Source: JAUASW01 sp036880965 (GTDB lineage Bacteria; Pseudomonadota; Gammaproteobacteria; Burkholderiales; Burkholderiaceae_C). From it: a stretch of 64,000 nucleotides of DNA. Position 1 is the first letter of the stretch, and every line of letters begins with the position of its first letter. The position numbers and the translations under genes were made by a program. The notes under the pieces are model-generated. The model did not search any database. It was not told the DNA's origin and saw only the letters and a program-made list of their open reading frames with translations. Positions 1 to 8,613 of the stretch are shown piece by piece. The stretch is taken from positions 372,001 through 436,000 of the forward strand of contig NZ_JBAJMV010000002.1 of the NCBI RefSeq assembly GCF_036880965.1. The letters are read 5' to 3'.

Positions 1-764
1 ATCTTGTTGGTCTCGGCCATGCCCTTCCACTCTTCCTTGGATTGACCGTTGCCCAGGTCCTTGTCGATCCAGGGGATCAGCGAGCCCCCCAGCGGCACAC
101 CAAAGTTGGCCGTTTCCGCCTCGGACAGCGAACGCTGCTTGGCGATGACCTTGCGGTCGATCTCGAGGATGGCGCTCTTGGGATCGTCCAGCAGAGCGCG
201 CACTTCGGCATTCAGCGTGCCGTACTGGGTGAGCAGTTCGCGCATGTGCTGGGCGCCGCCGCCAGACGCGGCCTGGTAGGTCTGCGTGCTCATCCACTCC
301 ACGAGGCCGGCCTTGTAGAGCGCGCCCACGCCCATCAGCATGCAGGAGACCGTGCAGTTGCCGCCGACCCAGTTCTTGCCGCCCTTGGCGAGCGCGTCCT
401 TGATGACGGGCATGTTGACTGGGTCCAGCACGATCACGGCGTCGTCGGCCATGCGCAGCGTGGAGGCGGCGTCGATCCAGTGGCCGTTCCAGCCCGCGGC
501 GCGCAGCTTGGGGAAGACTTCGCTGGTGTAGTCGCCACCTTGGGCAGTGATGATGATCTCGCAGCGCTTGAGCTGCTCGATATCGAAGGCGTTCTGCAGC
601 TGTGTTTCGTTCTTGGCGAACGCTGGGGCAGCGCCGCCAGCGTTCGAAGTGCTGAAGAACAGCGGCTCGATCAAATCGAAATCGCGCTCGGCCGCCATGC
701 GGTCCATCAGCACCGAGCCGACCATGCCGCGCCAGCCCACCAGTCCAACCAATGTCGTCGTCAT
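1..764 (-). CDS. asd: Aspartate-semialdehyde dehydrogenase, N-terminal part (cut by window edge)
   Basis: This is the NADPH-dependent enzyme that reduces aspartyl phosphate to aspartate semialdehyde, a branch point for lysine, methionine and threonine synthesis. The frame is open from an ATG at 764-762 to the window edge, giving 254 complete codons of a family usually near 370 residues. The N-terminus shows the nucleotide-binding loop GLVGWRGMVGS, and GGNCTVSCML carries the expected catalytic cysteine at residue 137. It lies 102 bases downstream of leuB on the same strand, with terminator-like hairpins between them, so it may be a separate transcription unit. The C-terminal catalytic half lies outside the window. 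Identification is firm from the motifs. Confidence 0.96.
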   Translation of the reverse strand, partial: MTTTLVGLVGWRGMVGSVLMDRMAAERDFDLIEPLFFSTSNAGGAAPAFAKNETQLQNAFDIEQLKRCEIIITAQGGDYTSEVFPKLRAAGWNGHWIDAASTLRMADDAVIVLDPVNMPVIKDALAKGGKNWVGGNCTVSCMLMGVGALYKAGLVEWMSTQTYQAASGGGAQHMRELLTQYGTLNAEVRALLDDPKSAILEIDRKVIAKQRSLSEAETANFGVPLGGSLIPWIDKDLGNGQSKEEWKGMAETNK

Positions 765-796
765 CTCGTATTCCTCAATCGCTCTACAAACAAAAC

Positions 797-836
797 AAAC
801 CCTCGGGTTTCTTCTTCCCCGGCTCGCTTCGCCGGG
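797..836 (-). terminator. Two hairpins between leuB and asd
   Basis: Read on the minus strand, a hairpin at 836-818 (CCCGGC stem, seven-base loop) is followed by a second at 810-797 (AAACC stem, CGAG loop) and then a T-rich run. That is the form of an intrinsic terminator for the leu operon upstream of asd. The second stem is only five pairs, so some read-through is likely. Confidence 0.5.
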
Positions 837-866
837 TTTGTAGGGGCGAGACGAACCGGAGCTGAA

Positions 867-1967
867 CTAGCCCTTAATGGTTTTGGTCATCGTGGTGATT
901 GCCGCAACCACGGCATCACCCATCTCGCGCGTACCCACCTTCTGGGTGCCCTCGCTCCAAATGTCGGCGGTGCGCAGACCTTGGGACAGCACCGATTGAA
1001 CGGCCGACTCGATACGAGCGGCAGCTTCGGGCCGGTTGAGGGAGAACTTGAGCATCATGGCAGCGGAAAGGATTGTAGCCAGTGGGTTTGCAACACCCTT
1101 ACCAGCGATGTCCGGCGCGCTGCCATGGCTGGGCTCGTAGAGGCCCTTGTTGTTCTTGTCGAGCGAGGCCGAGGGCAGCATGCCGATGGAACCGGTCAGC
1201 ATCGCCGCTTCGTCCGAGAGGATGTCGCCGAACATATTGCCGGTCACCACCACGTCGAACTTCTTCGGCGCCTTGACCAATTGCATGGCCGCGTTGTCCA
1301 CATACATGTGGTCCAGATCGACGTCTGGATACTGAGCGTGGACCTCGGTGACCACATCCTTCCAGAACTGGAAAGTCTCCAGCACATTGGCCTTGTCGAC
1401 GCTGGTCACGCGCTTGTTGCGCTTGCGCGCGGCCTGGAAAGCCACATGGGCGATGCGCTCGATCTCGGGGCGCGAGTAGCGCATGGTGTCGAAGGCTTCC
1501 TCAGCTCCGGGGAAGTGGCCATCGACCGCCATGCGGCGGCCGCGTGGCTGGCCGAAGTAGATGTCACCGGTCAGCTCGCGGATGATCAGGATGTCCAGCC
1601 CCGCCACCAGCTCCGGCTTCAGGCTCGATGCATGCGTGAGCTGCTCGTAGCAGATGGCCGGACGGAAATTGGCGAACAGGCCCAGGTGCTTGCGCAGGCC
1701 AAGAATCGCCTGCTCGGGGCGCAACGGGCGGTCCAGCTTGTCGTACTTCCAGTCGCCCACAGCGCCGAACAGCACGGCATCGGCCGCCTTGGCCAGGTTC
1801 AGCGTGGCCTCCGGCAGCGGATGGCCGGACGCTTCGTAGGCCGCGCCGCCGACCGGCGCGAACTCCAGCTCCATTGGCAGGTCGAGGACCTTCAGGACCT
1901 TGACCGCCTCATTGATGATTTCGGTGCCGATGCCATCGCCCGGCAGGACTGCGATCTTCATGTTCAT
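867..1967 (-). CDS. leuB: 3-isopropylmalate dehydrogenase
   Basis: This enzyme catalyses NAD-dependent oxidative decarboxylation of 3-isopropylmalate in leucine synthesis, in the cytoplasm. The 366-residue length is normal. It starts MKIAVLPGDGIGTE after an extra MN, and shows the family motifs TGNMFGDILSDEAAML and EPSHGSAPDIAGKG. The ATG overlaps the end of leuD by four bases, so translation is probably coupled. It is the last gene of the LysR-leuC-leuD-leuB series, with hairpins following its stop. Nothing in the sequence looks unusual. Confidence 0.97.
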   Translation of the reverse strand: MNMKIAVLPGDGIGTEIINEAVKVLKVLDLPMELEFAPVGGAAYEASGHPLPEATLNLAKAADAVLFGAVGDWKYDKLDRPLRPEQAILGLRKHLGLFANFRPAICYEQLTHASSLKPELVAGLDILIIRELTGDIYFGQPRGRRMAVDGHFPGAEEAFDTMRYSRPEIERIAHVAFQAARKRNKRVTSVDKANVLETFQFWKDVVTEVHAQYPDVDLDHMYVDNAAMQLVKAPKKFDVVVTGNMFGDILSDEAAMLTGSIGMLPSASLDKNNKGLYEPSHGSAPDIAGKGVANPLATILSAAMMLKFSLNRPEAAARIESAVQSVLSQGLRTADIWSEGTQKVGTREMGDAVVAAITTMTKTIKG

Positions 1968-2614
1968 CCAATGATTCGGTTGTTGAGCCAGGGCTTGCTG
2001 GCCATGCGCTCGGCCTCGAAGGCCTTGATCTTGTCGGCGTGGCGCAGCGTCAGGCCGATGTCGTCGAAGCCGTTCAGCAGGCAGAACTTGCGGAACGGTT
2101 GCACATCAAACGGCAGCTCGGTGCCATCGGGCTTGATGACGACCTGGCGCGGCAGGTCCACCGTCAACTGGTAGCCCGGGAATGCGGCCACTTCATCAAA
2201 CAATTGCGCGACTTGCGTCTCTGACAGCTGGATCGGCAGCAGGCCACTCTTGAAGCAGTTGTTGAAGAAGATGTCGGCAAAGCTCGGCGCGATCAGGGCG
2301 CGGAAGCCGTATTGATCCAGCGCCCAGGGCGCGTGCTCGCGGCTGGAGCCGCAGCCGAAGTTGCGGCGCGCGAGCAGGACGGAGGCGCCCTGGTAGCGCG
2401 GCTGGTTCAGGACGAAGTCCGGATTGGGCTTGCGCGTGGCCGGATCCTGCCCCGGTTCGCCGTGGTCCAGATAGCGCCATTCATCGAACAGATTGGGGCC
2501 GAAGCCGCTGCGCTTGATCGACTTCAGGAACTGCTTGGGCATGATCGCGTCGGTGTCGACGTTCTCACGGTCCATCGGCGCGACGAGGCCCTTGTGGAGG
2601 GTGAACTTTTCCAT
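1964..2614 (-). CDS. leuD: 3-isopropylmalate dehydratase small subunit
   Basis: This is the small (swivel-domain) subunit of isopropylmalate isomerase, which works with LeuC to convert 2- to 3-isopropylmalate. The 216-residue length is typical. Family signatures include DTDAIMPKQFLK near the N-terminus and GSSREHAPWAL around residue 90. It begins ten bases after the end of leuC and overlaps leuB by four bases, a compact leuCDB operon. No separate promoter or strong ribosome site is visible, consistent with coupling to leuC. Confidence 0.97.
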   Translation of the reverse strand: MEKFTLHKGLVAPMDRENVDTDAIMPKQFLKSIKRSGFGPNLFDEWRYLDHGEPGQDPATRKPNPDFVLNQPRYQGASVLLARRNFGCGSSREHAPWALDQYGFRALIAPSFADIFFNNCFKSGLLPIQLSETQVAQLFDEVAAFPGYQLTVDLPRQVVIKPDGTELPFDVQPFRKFCLLNGFDDIGLTLRHADKIKAFEAERMASKPWLNNRIIG

Positions 2615-2624
2615 GATGGTGTGC

Positions 2625-4037
2625 TCAGGAGATCCGGCGAACGTCGACGAAATGGCCTTGCATGGCGGCGGCCGCGGCCATGGCCGGGCTCACCAGATGC
2701 GTGCGGCCACCGGCACCTTGCCGTCCTTCGAAATTGCGGTTGCTGGTCGAGGCGCAGCGCTCGCCCGGCTCCAGCCGGTCGGCATTCATCGCCAGGCACA
2801 TCGAGCAGCCCGGCTCACGCCACTCAAAGCCGGCGGCCTTGAAGACCTGGTCCAGGCCTTCGGCTTCGGCTTGCGCCTTCACGAGCCCCGAGCCCGGGAC
2901 CACCAGCGCCAGCTTCACATTGCCGGCGATCTTGCCGCCGACACGCCGGACCACCGCAGCGGCTTCGCGCATGTCTTCGATGCGGCTGTTCGTGCAGGAG
3001 CCGATGAAGACCTTGTCGATGCGGATGTCGGCCAGCGCCTTGTTGGGCTCCAGTGCCATGTACTGCAGGGCGCGCTCGATGGCACCGCGCTTGACGCTGT
3101 CCTTTTCCTTGTCCGGATCGGGCACGCGGTCCTCGATGGAGAGCACCATCTCGGGCGAGGTGCCCCAGGTCACCTGCGGGCGGATCTGCGAGGCATCGAG
3201 CTCGACCACCGCATCGAAATGCGCACCGGCATCGCTGTGCAGCGTGCGCCAGTACGCCACGGCCTGGTCCCATTCCACGCCAGAGGGCGAGAACGGCCGG
3301 CCCTTGCAATAGGCGATGGTCGTGTCATCCACACCGATCAGGCCGGCGCGGGCACCCGCCTCGATCGCCATATTGCAGACCGTCATGCGGCCTTCCATGG
3401 ACAGCGAGCGAATCGCCGAGCCGGCGAACTCGATGGTGTAGCCGGTGCCGCCGGCGGTGCCGATCTTGCCGATGATGGCCAGCACGACGTCCTTGGCACC
3501 AACGCCACGCGGCAAGGCGCCTTCAACGCGCACGAGCATGTTCCTGGCCTTCTTGGCCAAGAGCGTCTGCGTGGCCAGCACATGCTCCACCTCGGACGTG
3601 CCGATGCCATGGGCCAAAGCGCCAAATGCGCCATGCGTCGAGGTGTGGCTGTCGCCGCAGACCACGGTCATGCCGGGCAGCGTCGCGCCCTGCTCCGGGC
3701 CGATCACGTGGACGATGCCCTGGCGCTTGTCGTTCATCTTGAACTGCGTCAGCCCATGGCGGTCGCAGTTCTTGTCCAGCGTGTCGACCTGCAGGCGCGA
3801 GATCGGGTCGGCAATACCTTCGCTTCGGTCGGTCGTCGGCACGTTGTGGTCGCTGACGGCCAGATTGGCCGACAGGCGCCAGACCTTGCGACCCGCGAGG
3901 TCCAGGCCTTCAAAAGCTTGCGGGCTGGTCACTTCATGGACCAGGTGGCGGTCGATGTAGAGCACGGCCGTGCCATCGTCTTCGGTATGGACGACATGCT
4001 CATCCCAGAGCTTGTCGTACAAGGTTCTTGCACTCAT
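2625..4037 (-). CDS. leuC: 3-isopropylmalate dehydratase large subunit
   Basis: This is the aconitase-family [4Fe-4S] subunit of isopropylmalate isomerase. I start it at the ATG at 4037, giving MSARTLYDKLWDEHVV and 470 residues, rather than at an in-frame start ten codons upstream. The chosen ATG overlaps the LysR stop as ATGA and follows a purine-rich stretch (GGAAGAGAAG). Cluster ligands are visible in FIGSCTNSRIEDMR and in GCSMCLAMN near the C-terminus. Its partner leuD follows after ten bases. The overlap implies translational coupling to the LysR gene upstream. Confidence 0.97.
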   Translation of the reverse strand: MSARTLYDKLWDEHVVHTEDDGTAVLYIDRHLVHEVTSPQAFEGLDLAGRKVWRLSANLAVSDHNVPTTDRSEGIADPISRLQVDTLDKNCDRHGLTQFKMNDKRQGIVHVIGPEQGATLPGMTVVCGDSHTSTHGAFGALAHGIGTSEVEHVLATQTLLAKKARNMLVRVEGALPRGVGAKDVVLAIIGKIGTAGGTGYTIEFAGSAIRSLSMEGRMTVCNMAIEAGARAGLIGVDDTTIAYCKGRPFSPSGVEWDQAVAYWRTLHSDAGAHFDAVVELDASQIRPQVTWGTSPEMVLSIEDRVPDPDKEKDSVKRGAIERALQYMALEPNKALADIRIDKVFIGSCTNSRIEDMREAAAVVRRVGGKIAGNVKLALVVPGSGLVKAQAEAEGLDQVFKAAGFEWREPGCSMCLAMNADRLEPGERCASTSNRNFEGRQGAGGRTHLVSPAMAAAAAMQGHFVDVRRIS

Positions 4038-4939
4038 GGCTTCTTCTCTTCCTTGGCAACTGGGCACAGCGCATCAACAAAGCGCTGCACCACGGTGGGC
4101 AGCCGCTCGACGCGGGCCACACCGAGAACATAGTCGCGCTGTGCCCAGGGTTCTTCCAGGCGCAACAGCTTGACGGCAAAGACCTGCGAGAAACGCTGCG
4201 CCGGGCCCTGCGGCAGTACGGCAACGCCAAGGCCCGCTTCGACCAGCTGCGCGATGGCATCGAAGCCGCGCACGGCCAGGCGCGCATTGAGCGTGCGGCC
4301 GCGGGCCAGCGCCTGCTCGCGCATCAGCTCCTGGGCTGAGGCGCCGGCATGCAGGCCGACCAGGTCGTAATCCAGCAAATCGTCGAACGACACTGATTGA
4401 CGCCCGGCCAGCGCATGACCATCCGGCACCAACACGGCCAGGCGGCCCTGGCTGTAGTTGCGGGTATCGAGCCGGTTGTCGACGATGGGTGGCGTGAACA
4501 CGCCCACGTCGGCCCGGCCTTCGGCCACGGCAGCCTGAGTCTCGGCGCTGGTCATGTCTTCCAGGCTGATGCGGATCTGCGGATGGGCCTGCAGAAAGCT
4601 GGCCATGTCGGCAGGCAGGCATTCGGCAATCGCACCGGCATTGGCGGCGATGCGCAGATGACCTTTGATGCCTCGCGCAAACTCCACCACCTCGCTCTCC
4701 AGCGCATGCAGCGATGCATTGAGCGTGCGGATATGGCGGACCAGCGCGCGGCAGGCTTCGGTGGGCTCGACACCGCGCGCTCGGCGCTCGAACAACTGCA
4801 CGCCCAGGCGCGACTCCAGGTCGGAGATGCGCTTGCTGGCCGCCGCCAGCGCCAGGTGCTCGCGCTCGGCTCCGCGGGTGATCGAGCGGGTCTGCTCGAT
4901 GGCCAGCACGAGATTGAGGGTGGTGAGGTCCAGGCGCAT
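4034..4939 (-). CDS. LysR-family regulator upstream of leuC
   Basis: A 301-residue LysR-type transcription regulator. The N-terminal winged helix (about residues 1-60) contains an unusual AALAAASKRISDLESRLG recognition segment in place of the common TQPALS form. The rest resembles the effector-binding domain. Its stop overlaps the leuC start as ATGA, so it is the promoter-proximal gene of the leuCDB operon rather than being divergent as many LysR regulators are. I infer control of leucine synthesis or of the divergent mla genes. TTCG/CGAA repeats lie just upstream. The true effector is unknown. Confidence 0.9.
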   Translation of the reverse strand: MRLDLTTLNLVLAIEQTRSITRGAEREHLALAAASKRISDLESRLGVQLFERRARGVEPTEACRALVRHIRTLNASLHALESEVVEFARGIKGHLRIAANAGAIAECLPADMASFLQAHPQIRISLEDMTSAETQAAVAEGRADVGVFTPPIVDNRLDTRNYSQGRLAVLVPDGHALAGRQSVSFDDLLDYDLVGLHAGASAQELMREQALARGRTLNARLAVRGFDAIAQLVEAGLGVAVLPQGPAQRFSQVFAVKLLRLEEPWAQRDYVLGVARVERLPTVVQRFVDALCPVAKEEKKP

Positions 4940-4969
4940 GGGGGTGTACTCGACTGGGTTGATTGTCCC

Positions 4970-5025
4970 TTCGCGAACAAGCCGGAAATACGGCAGATCA
5001 AAACGAAGGGTTCGTGGATGGCGAA
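4970..5025. promoter_or_regulatory. TTCG/CGAA repeats in the LysR-mlaE divergent gap
   Basis: The gap between the LysR start (4939) and the mlaE start (5074) holds a palindrome TTCGCGAA at 4970-4977, an inverted pair CGAA-GGG-TTCG at 5004-5014, and TTCG-N7-CGAA at 5011-5025. The last contains the T-N11-A spacing typical of LysR boxes. I infer operator sites for the LysR protein, possibly acting on both divergent operons. Confidence 0.4.
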
Positions 5026-5073
5026 GTTTAAACCGGCTTGCTGCCCTGTTACCCTGAGCCCATCTCGGTCTTT

Positions 5074-6243
5074 ATGCAGCTGAGGCTGCCGGGAGCAAGC
5101 CCGTTGAGCGAACACGCCGCGAAAGCAGCATCTGACTCCTTGCCTGCCGAGGCCCGCTGGGAACTCGACCCGCAAGGGCGGCCGCTGCTGGTGCTTCGCG
5201 GCGACTGGCGTGGCCGAGGCGAGCTGCCTGCGCCACCGTCGCCCCCGCCCGCTGACCAGCCTTGGGGAGTGGACGGCCTGGCACTGGGCCATTTCGACAG
5301 CCAATTGCCTGCGGCGCTGTTCGACCTGGCGATGCAGAGCGGCCGCCCGCTCGACCTGAGCCAACTGCCGTCAGGGCTGCGCGGCCTGCTGCAACTGGCT
5401 TTCGACAATCCCGGCAGCCGCACGCCGGAGTCACAGCGCCGCCGCCGGCCACGCTGGCTGACCCAGGTCGGCTTGGACTGGCTGGGCCGCTACCACCGCA
5501 CGCACACCACGCTCACTTTCATCGGCGAGGTCTTGCAGGCGACCTACAAGGCCATGCGAGGCAGCACCGCGATGCGCGGCGAGGACCTGGCCACGCAACT
5601 GCATGCCACCGGGCCGGCCAGCCTGCCCATCGTGGCGCTGGTGAGTTTTCTGGTCGGGCTGATCATTGCCTACATGGGCGCAGCGCAGCTGCAGCGCCTG
5701 GGCGCCCAGTCCTTCATGGCCGACCTGGTAACGATCGGCGTGGTGCGAGAAATTGCCGCGCTGATGACCGGCATCATCCTGGCCGGCCGCGTGGGTGCGG
5801 CGTTCGCTGCGCAACTCGGCAGCATGGAAGCAAACGAGGAGATTGACGCCTTGCGGGCAATGGGCCTGAATCCGGTCGAGCACCTGGTGCTGCCGCGAGT
5901 GCTGGCCATGGTGCTGATGGCGCCGCTACTCACCACTTTTGCAGCGCTCGTCGGCATGCTGGCGGGCTGCCTGGTCGCCGTGGGCATCTTCCATGTCGAG
6001 CTGCTGGACTATCTCTACCGCAGCTCCAAGGCGCTGACGTTGGCGCACGCGGGCATCGGGCTGCTCAAGGGAACCGTCTACGCCTTGCTCGTCGCGTTGG
6101 CTGGCTGCCGGCAAGGGATGAATGCCGGCCGCAGCGCGCAGGCAGTGGGGGATGCCACGACCAAGGCGGTGGTGCAGGCCATCATCTGGATCGTCATCGC
6201 CGCCTCGGCCCTGACCATCGCCTTCCAGCGATTGGGGGTGTGA
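5074..6243 (+). CDS. mlaE: MlaE-family ABC transporter permease with N-terminal extension
   Basis: Inner-membrane permease of the MlaFED-type phospholipid transport complex. I use the ATG at 5074 (389 residues). An in-frame TTG at 5038 would add 12 residues. The MlaE domain occupies roughly residues 145-389, with hydrophobic segments and the conserved GRVGAAFAAQLGSMEANEEIDAL segment split around the family's EIDALRAMG core. About 140 residues precede it, and their pattern suggests a fused STAS-like (MlaB-type) domain, which I infer only from hydrophobic spacing. The stop overlaps the start of the ATPase gene (TGATG). This fusion would explain why no separate mlaB is present. Confidence 0.92.
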   Translation: MQLRLPGASPLSEHAAKAASDSLPAEARWELDPQGRPLLVLRGDWRGRGELPAPPSPPPADQPWGVDGLALGHFDSQLPAALFDLAMQSGRPLDLSQLPSGLRGLLQLAFDNPGSRTPESQRRRRPRWLTQVGLDWLGRYHRTHTTLTFIGEVLQATYKAMRGSTAMRGEDLATQLHATGPASLPIVALVSFLVGLIIAYMGAAQLQRLGAQSFMADLVTIGVVREIAALMTGIILAGRVGAAFAAQLGSMEANEEIDALRAMGLNPVEHLVLPRVLAMVLMAPLLTTFAALVGMLAGCLVAVGIFHVELLDYLYRSSKALTLAHAGIGLLKGTVYALLVALAGCRQGMNAGRSAQAVGDATTKAVVQAIIWIVIAASALTIAFQRLGV

Positions 6244-7004
6244 TGAGCAAGGCAGCGCCAGCCCCACTCCTGCGTGTCGAAAACCTGTCACTCAGCGCGG
6301 CCGGCCGACTGCTGCAAAAGGACCTGAATTTCGATGTGCGCCGCAGCGAGATCCTCGCGCTGATGGGCGGCAGCGGCTGCGGCAAGAGCACCTTGATGCG
6401 CCATCTCGTGGGCCTGCAGCAGCCGGCCTGTGGCCGCGTCATCTACGGCGACGTGGACCTGGCCGAGGCCGATGAAACGGAGCTCACCCGGCTGCGCAGC
6501 CAGTTCGGCGTGATGTTTCAGGCGGGCGCCTTGTGGAGCTCGATGACGGTAGGCGAGAACGTGATGCTGCCGCTGACCGAGTTTGCCGATCTGGACGAAG
6601 CAGGCGTCGAGCAGGTGGCGCGCTTCAAGCTGGCCCTGGTGGGTCTGGACGGCGCTTTCGATGAAATGCCCAGTTCCTTGAGCGGCGGCATGAAGAAGCG
6701 CGCCGCGATTGCCCGCGCGATGGCACTGGACCCGCCCTTGCTGTTTCTGGATGAACCCTCTGCCGGGCTGGACCCGCTCACTTCCGCCAGGCTGGATGAC
6801 TTGATACTGAAGCTGCGCGATCATCTGGGCACCAGCATCGTGCTGGTCACGCATGAGCTCAGCAGTATCTTCGCGGTGGCCGACCGCGCCCTGTTTCTCG
6901 ACGCCAAGGAAAAGACCATGACCGCGCTGGATGCGCCGCAACGATTGCTTGAATCCGGGCCACTGGCCGTGCGCGAGTTCCTGCGTCGCGGAGAGCCCGC
7001 ATGA
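6243..7004 (+). CDS. mlaF: MlaF-family ABC transporter ATPase
   Basis: ATPase subunit of the Mla-type lipid transporter. The ATG at 6243 overlaps the mlaE stop. A GTG three bases earlier is possible but less likely. The 253-residue protein has Walker A GGSGCGKST (about residues 42-50), a Q-loop, signature LSGGMKKRAAIARAMA, Walker B LLFLDEPSAGLDP and the switch histidine in VTHE. It powers lipid movement across the periplasm with MlaE and the MCE protein MlaD encoded next. The stop overlaps mlaD as ATGA. Confidence 0.94.
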   Translation: MSKAAPAPLLRVENLSLSAAGRLLQKDLNFDVRRSEILALMGGSGCGKSTLMRHLVGLQQPACGRVIYGDVDLAEADETELTRLRSQFGVMFQAGALWSSMTVGENVMLPLTEFADLDEAGVEQVARFKLALVGLDGAFDEMPSSLSGGMKKRAAIARAMALDPPLLFLDEPSAGLDPLTSARLDDLILKLRDHLGTSIVLVTHELSSIFAVADRALFLDAKEKTMTALDAPQRLLESGPLAVREFLRRGEPA

Positions 7005-8005
7005 GAAAACGCCATGGCCACCCTGCCCTGCTCGGGCTCTTCGTCGTCACGGCGCTGATCCTGCTCTTCGTCGCCGTGTTCGTGATCGCCGGCGGCAAGC
7101 TGCTCGGCGGCAAGGAGAAGGTGGTGATGTATTTCAACGGCTCGATCTACGGCCTGCAGGTCGGCGCGCCGGTGGTGTTCCGTGGCGTGCACCTGGGCAG
7201 TGTCAGCGCCATCGGCGTGTCGTACGACGGCGCCAACAACACGGTGTCGATTCCGGTCGAGGCCGAGCTGGAGCGCGACATGCTCGGCAACCTGACGGGC
7301 GAGCACCGGCGCGGCAGCAATGCGCCGTCGCTGAACGCCTTGGTCGGGCGTGGCCTGCGGGCACAACTGGGCCTGCAAAGCCTGCTGACCGGCCAGCTCT
7401 ATGTGGACCTGGATTTCCGGCCCGGCAAGGGCCCGGCCGTCGATGCACCCGAGCACAAGTACATCGAGATCCCGACGGTCAGCACGCCGCTGCAGGACCT
7501 GCGCAGCCAGGTCGACGGCCTGGACATCAAGCGCCTCGTGGTCGATCTCTCCGCCCTGGTCAGCACCGGCCGGCGCCTGATCGAAGGGCCGGAGCTGAGC
7601 CATGCGCTGAAGGACATCGAGCAGGTCAGCGCCAATCTGCGCCGGCTGACCGAACAGCTGGACAAGCGCGTGGGTCCGCTGTCGGACACCACGCTGGCGG
7701 CCATGGAAAGCACCCGGCAGGCCATGGAACGGATGAACAAGGCAGCCGTGACGGTGGACGGCGCGGCCGATACCGTCAAGAAGACCTTCAATGCAGAGGG
7801 ACCGCTGGTGAAGGACCTTCGCCGGGTCGCCGATGAGCTGGCCAAGGCTGCAGCCTCGGTATCGAGCGCCACACAGGACGAAGCGCCCTTGAACCAGAAC
7901 TTGCAGCGGGCACTGAAAGACATCGCGCAAGCAGCGCGCGCCTTGCGCGAGCTGGCTGACACCTTGGACAAGCAGCCGGAATCGGTGTTGAAGGGACGCA
8001 AATGA
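7001..8005 (+). CDS. mlaD: MlaD-type MCE-domain protein
   Basis: Periplasmic, membrane-anchored substrate-binding subunit of the Mla-type system. Residues about 11-32 form one transmembrane anchor (LLGLFVVTALILLFVAVFVI). An MCE domain follows (about 40-130, including VMYFNGSIYGLQVGAPVVFRG). The region beyond residue 170 is rich in charged and alanine residues and predicted helical, which in this family forms a hexameric needle or coiled coil. The length, 334 residues, is longer than E. coli MlaD and closer to MCE proteins of the PqiB/YebT type. ATGA overlaps tie it to its neighbours on both sides. Confidence 0.92.
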   Translation: MRKRHGHPALLGLFVVTALILLFVAVFVIAGGKLLGGKEKVVMYFNGSIYGLQVGAPVVFRGVHLGSVSAIGVSYDGANNTVSIPVEAELERDMLGNLTGEHRRGSNAPSLNALVGRGLRAQLGLQSLLTGQLYVDLDFRPGKGPAVDAPEHKYIEIPTVSTPLQDLRSQVDGLDIKRLVVDLSALVSTGRRLIEGPELSHALKDIEQVSANLRRLTEQLDKRVGPLSDTTLAAMESTRQAMERMNKAAVTVDGAADTVKKTFNAEGPLVKDLRRVADELAKAAASVSSATQDEAPLNQNLQRALKDIAQAARALRELADTLDKQPESVLKGRK

Positions 8006-8583
8006 TCTCAGCCAAGTCGACCCTCGCTGTGCTGTGCGCACTGGCCTTGAGCGCCTGCGGCAGCTCGCCACCGGTGCAGCTCTACCAGCTGCGAGCCGAC
8101 CCACCAGGCCCGCTGGCAGCGGCGCCACAGGCAGCGTCGCCGACCTGGGCCCTGGGCCCGGTCCTGCTGCCGGAGTACCTGGACCGCGATGCCATCGTCC
8201 GCTCCAGCGGCCAGGCCACGCTGAACACCAACCCCGGCGAACGCTGGGCCGAGTCTTTGCGAGATGCCGTGCCGCGCCTCCTGCAGCAAGACCTGGCACG
8301 GCTGCGCGGCAACGATGCTGTGTGGCGCCTGCCGCTGCCACCCGGCATGACGGCGGAGCGGCATTTGCGTGTCGAGATTCAAAGGCTGGATGCCGACAGC
8401 GCTGGCCGCGTCGTCGTCTTGCAGGCGCGCTGGACGCTGATCGACCCAAGTGGCGCCAGCAAGCCGGTGGTGGCCGAGCGCCGCATCGACGTGGCGGCCT
8501 CCGGCGCCGACACCGATGCGCTGGTCAGTGCGCATCGCACGGCGCTGTGGCAGCTGGCGCAGGCCATCGCGGCCGGCCGATAG
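8002..8583 (+). CDS. ABC transport auxiliary lipoprotein (PqiC-like)
   Basis: A 193-residue predicted outer-membrane lipoprotein. It has an N-terminal signal and lipobox ALSACGSS with the cysteine near residue 20, followed by VQLYQLRADPPG, which matches the start of the PqiC/ABC-auxiliary lipoprotein family. It is the last gene of the mlaEFD operon and probably receives or docks the MCE protein at the outer membrane, in place of MlaC/MlaA which are not in view. It converges with the VOC gene 30 bases away. Function by family is moderately sure. Confidence 0.85.
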   Translation: MISAKSTLAVLCALALSACGSSPPVQLYQLRADPPGPLAAAPQAASPTWALGPVLLPEYLDRDAIVRSSGQATLNTNPGERWAESLRDAVPRLLQQDLARLRGNDAVWRLPLPPGMTAERHLRVEIQRLDADSAGRVVVLQARWTLIDPSGASKPVVAERRIDVAASGADTDALVSAHRTALWQLAQAIAAGR

Positions 8584-8613
8584 AAGCATGGCGGCGCGCA
8601 GCGCCGAGCGACT

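Noticed and set aside
42..2174. Long plus-strand open frame opposite asd, leuB and leuD
   Set aside because: It is antisense to well-recognised enzymes and has no family-like motifs. High GC content alone explains the lack of stops.
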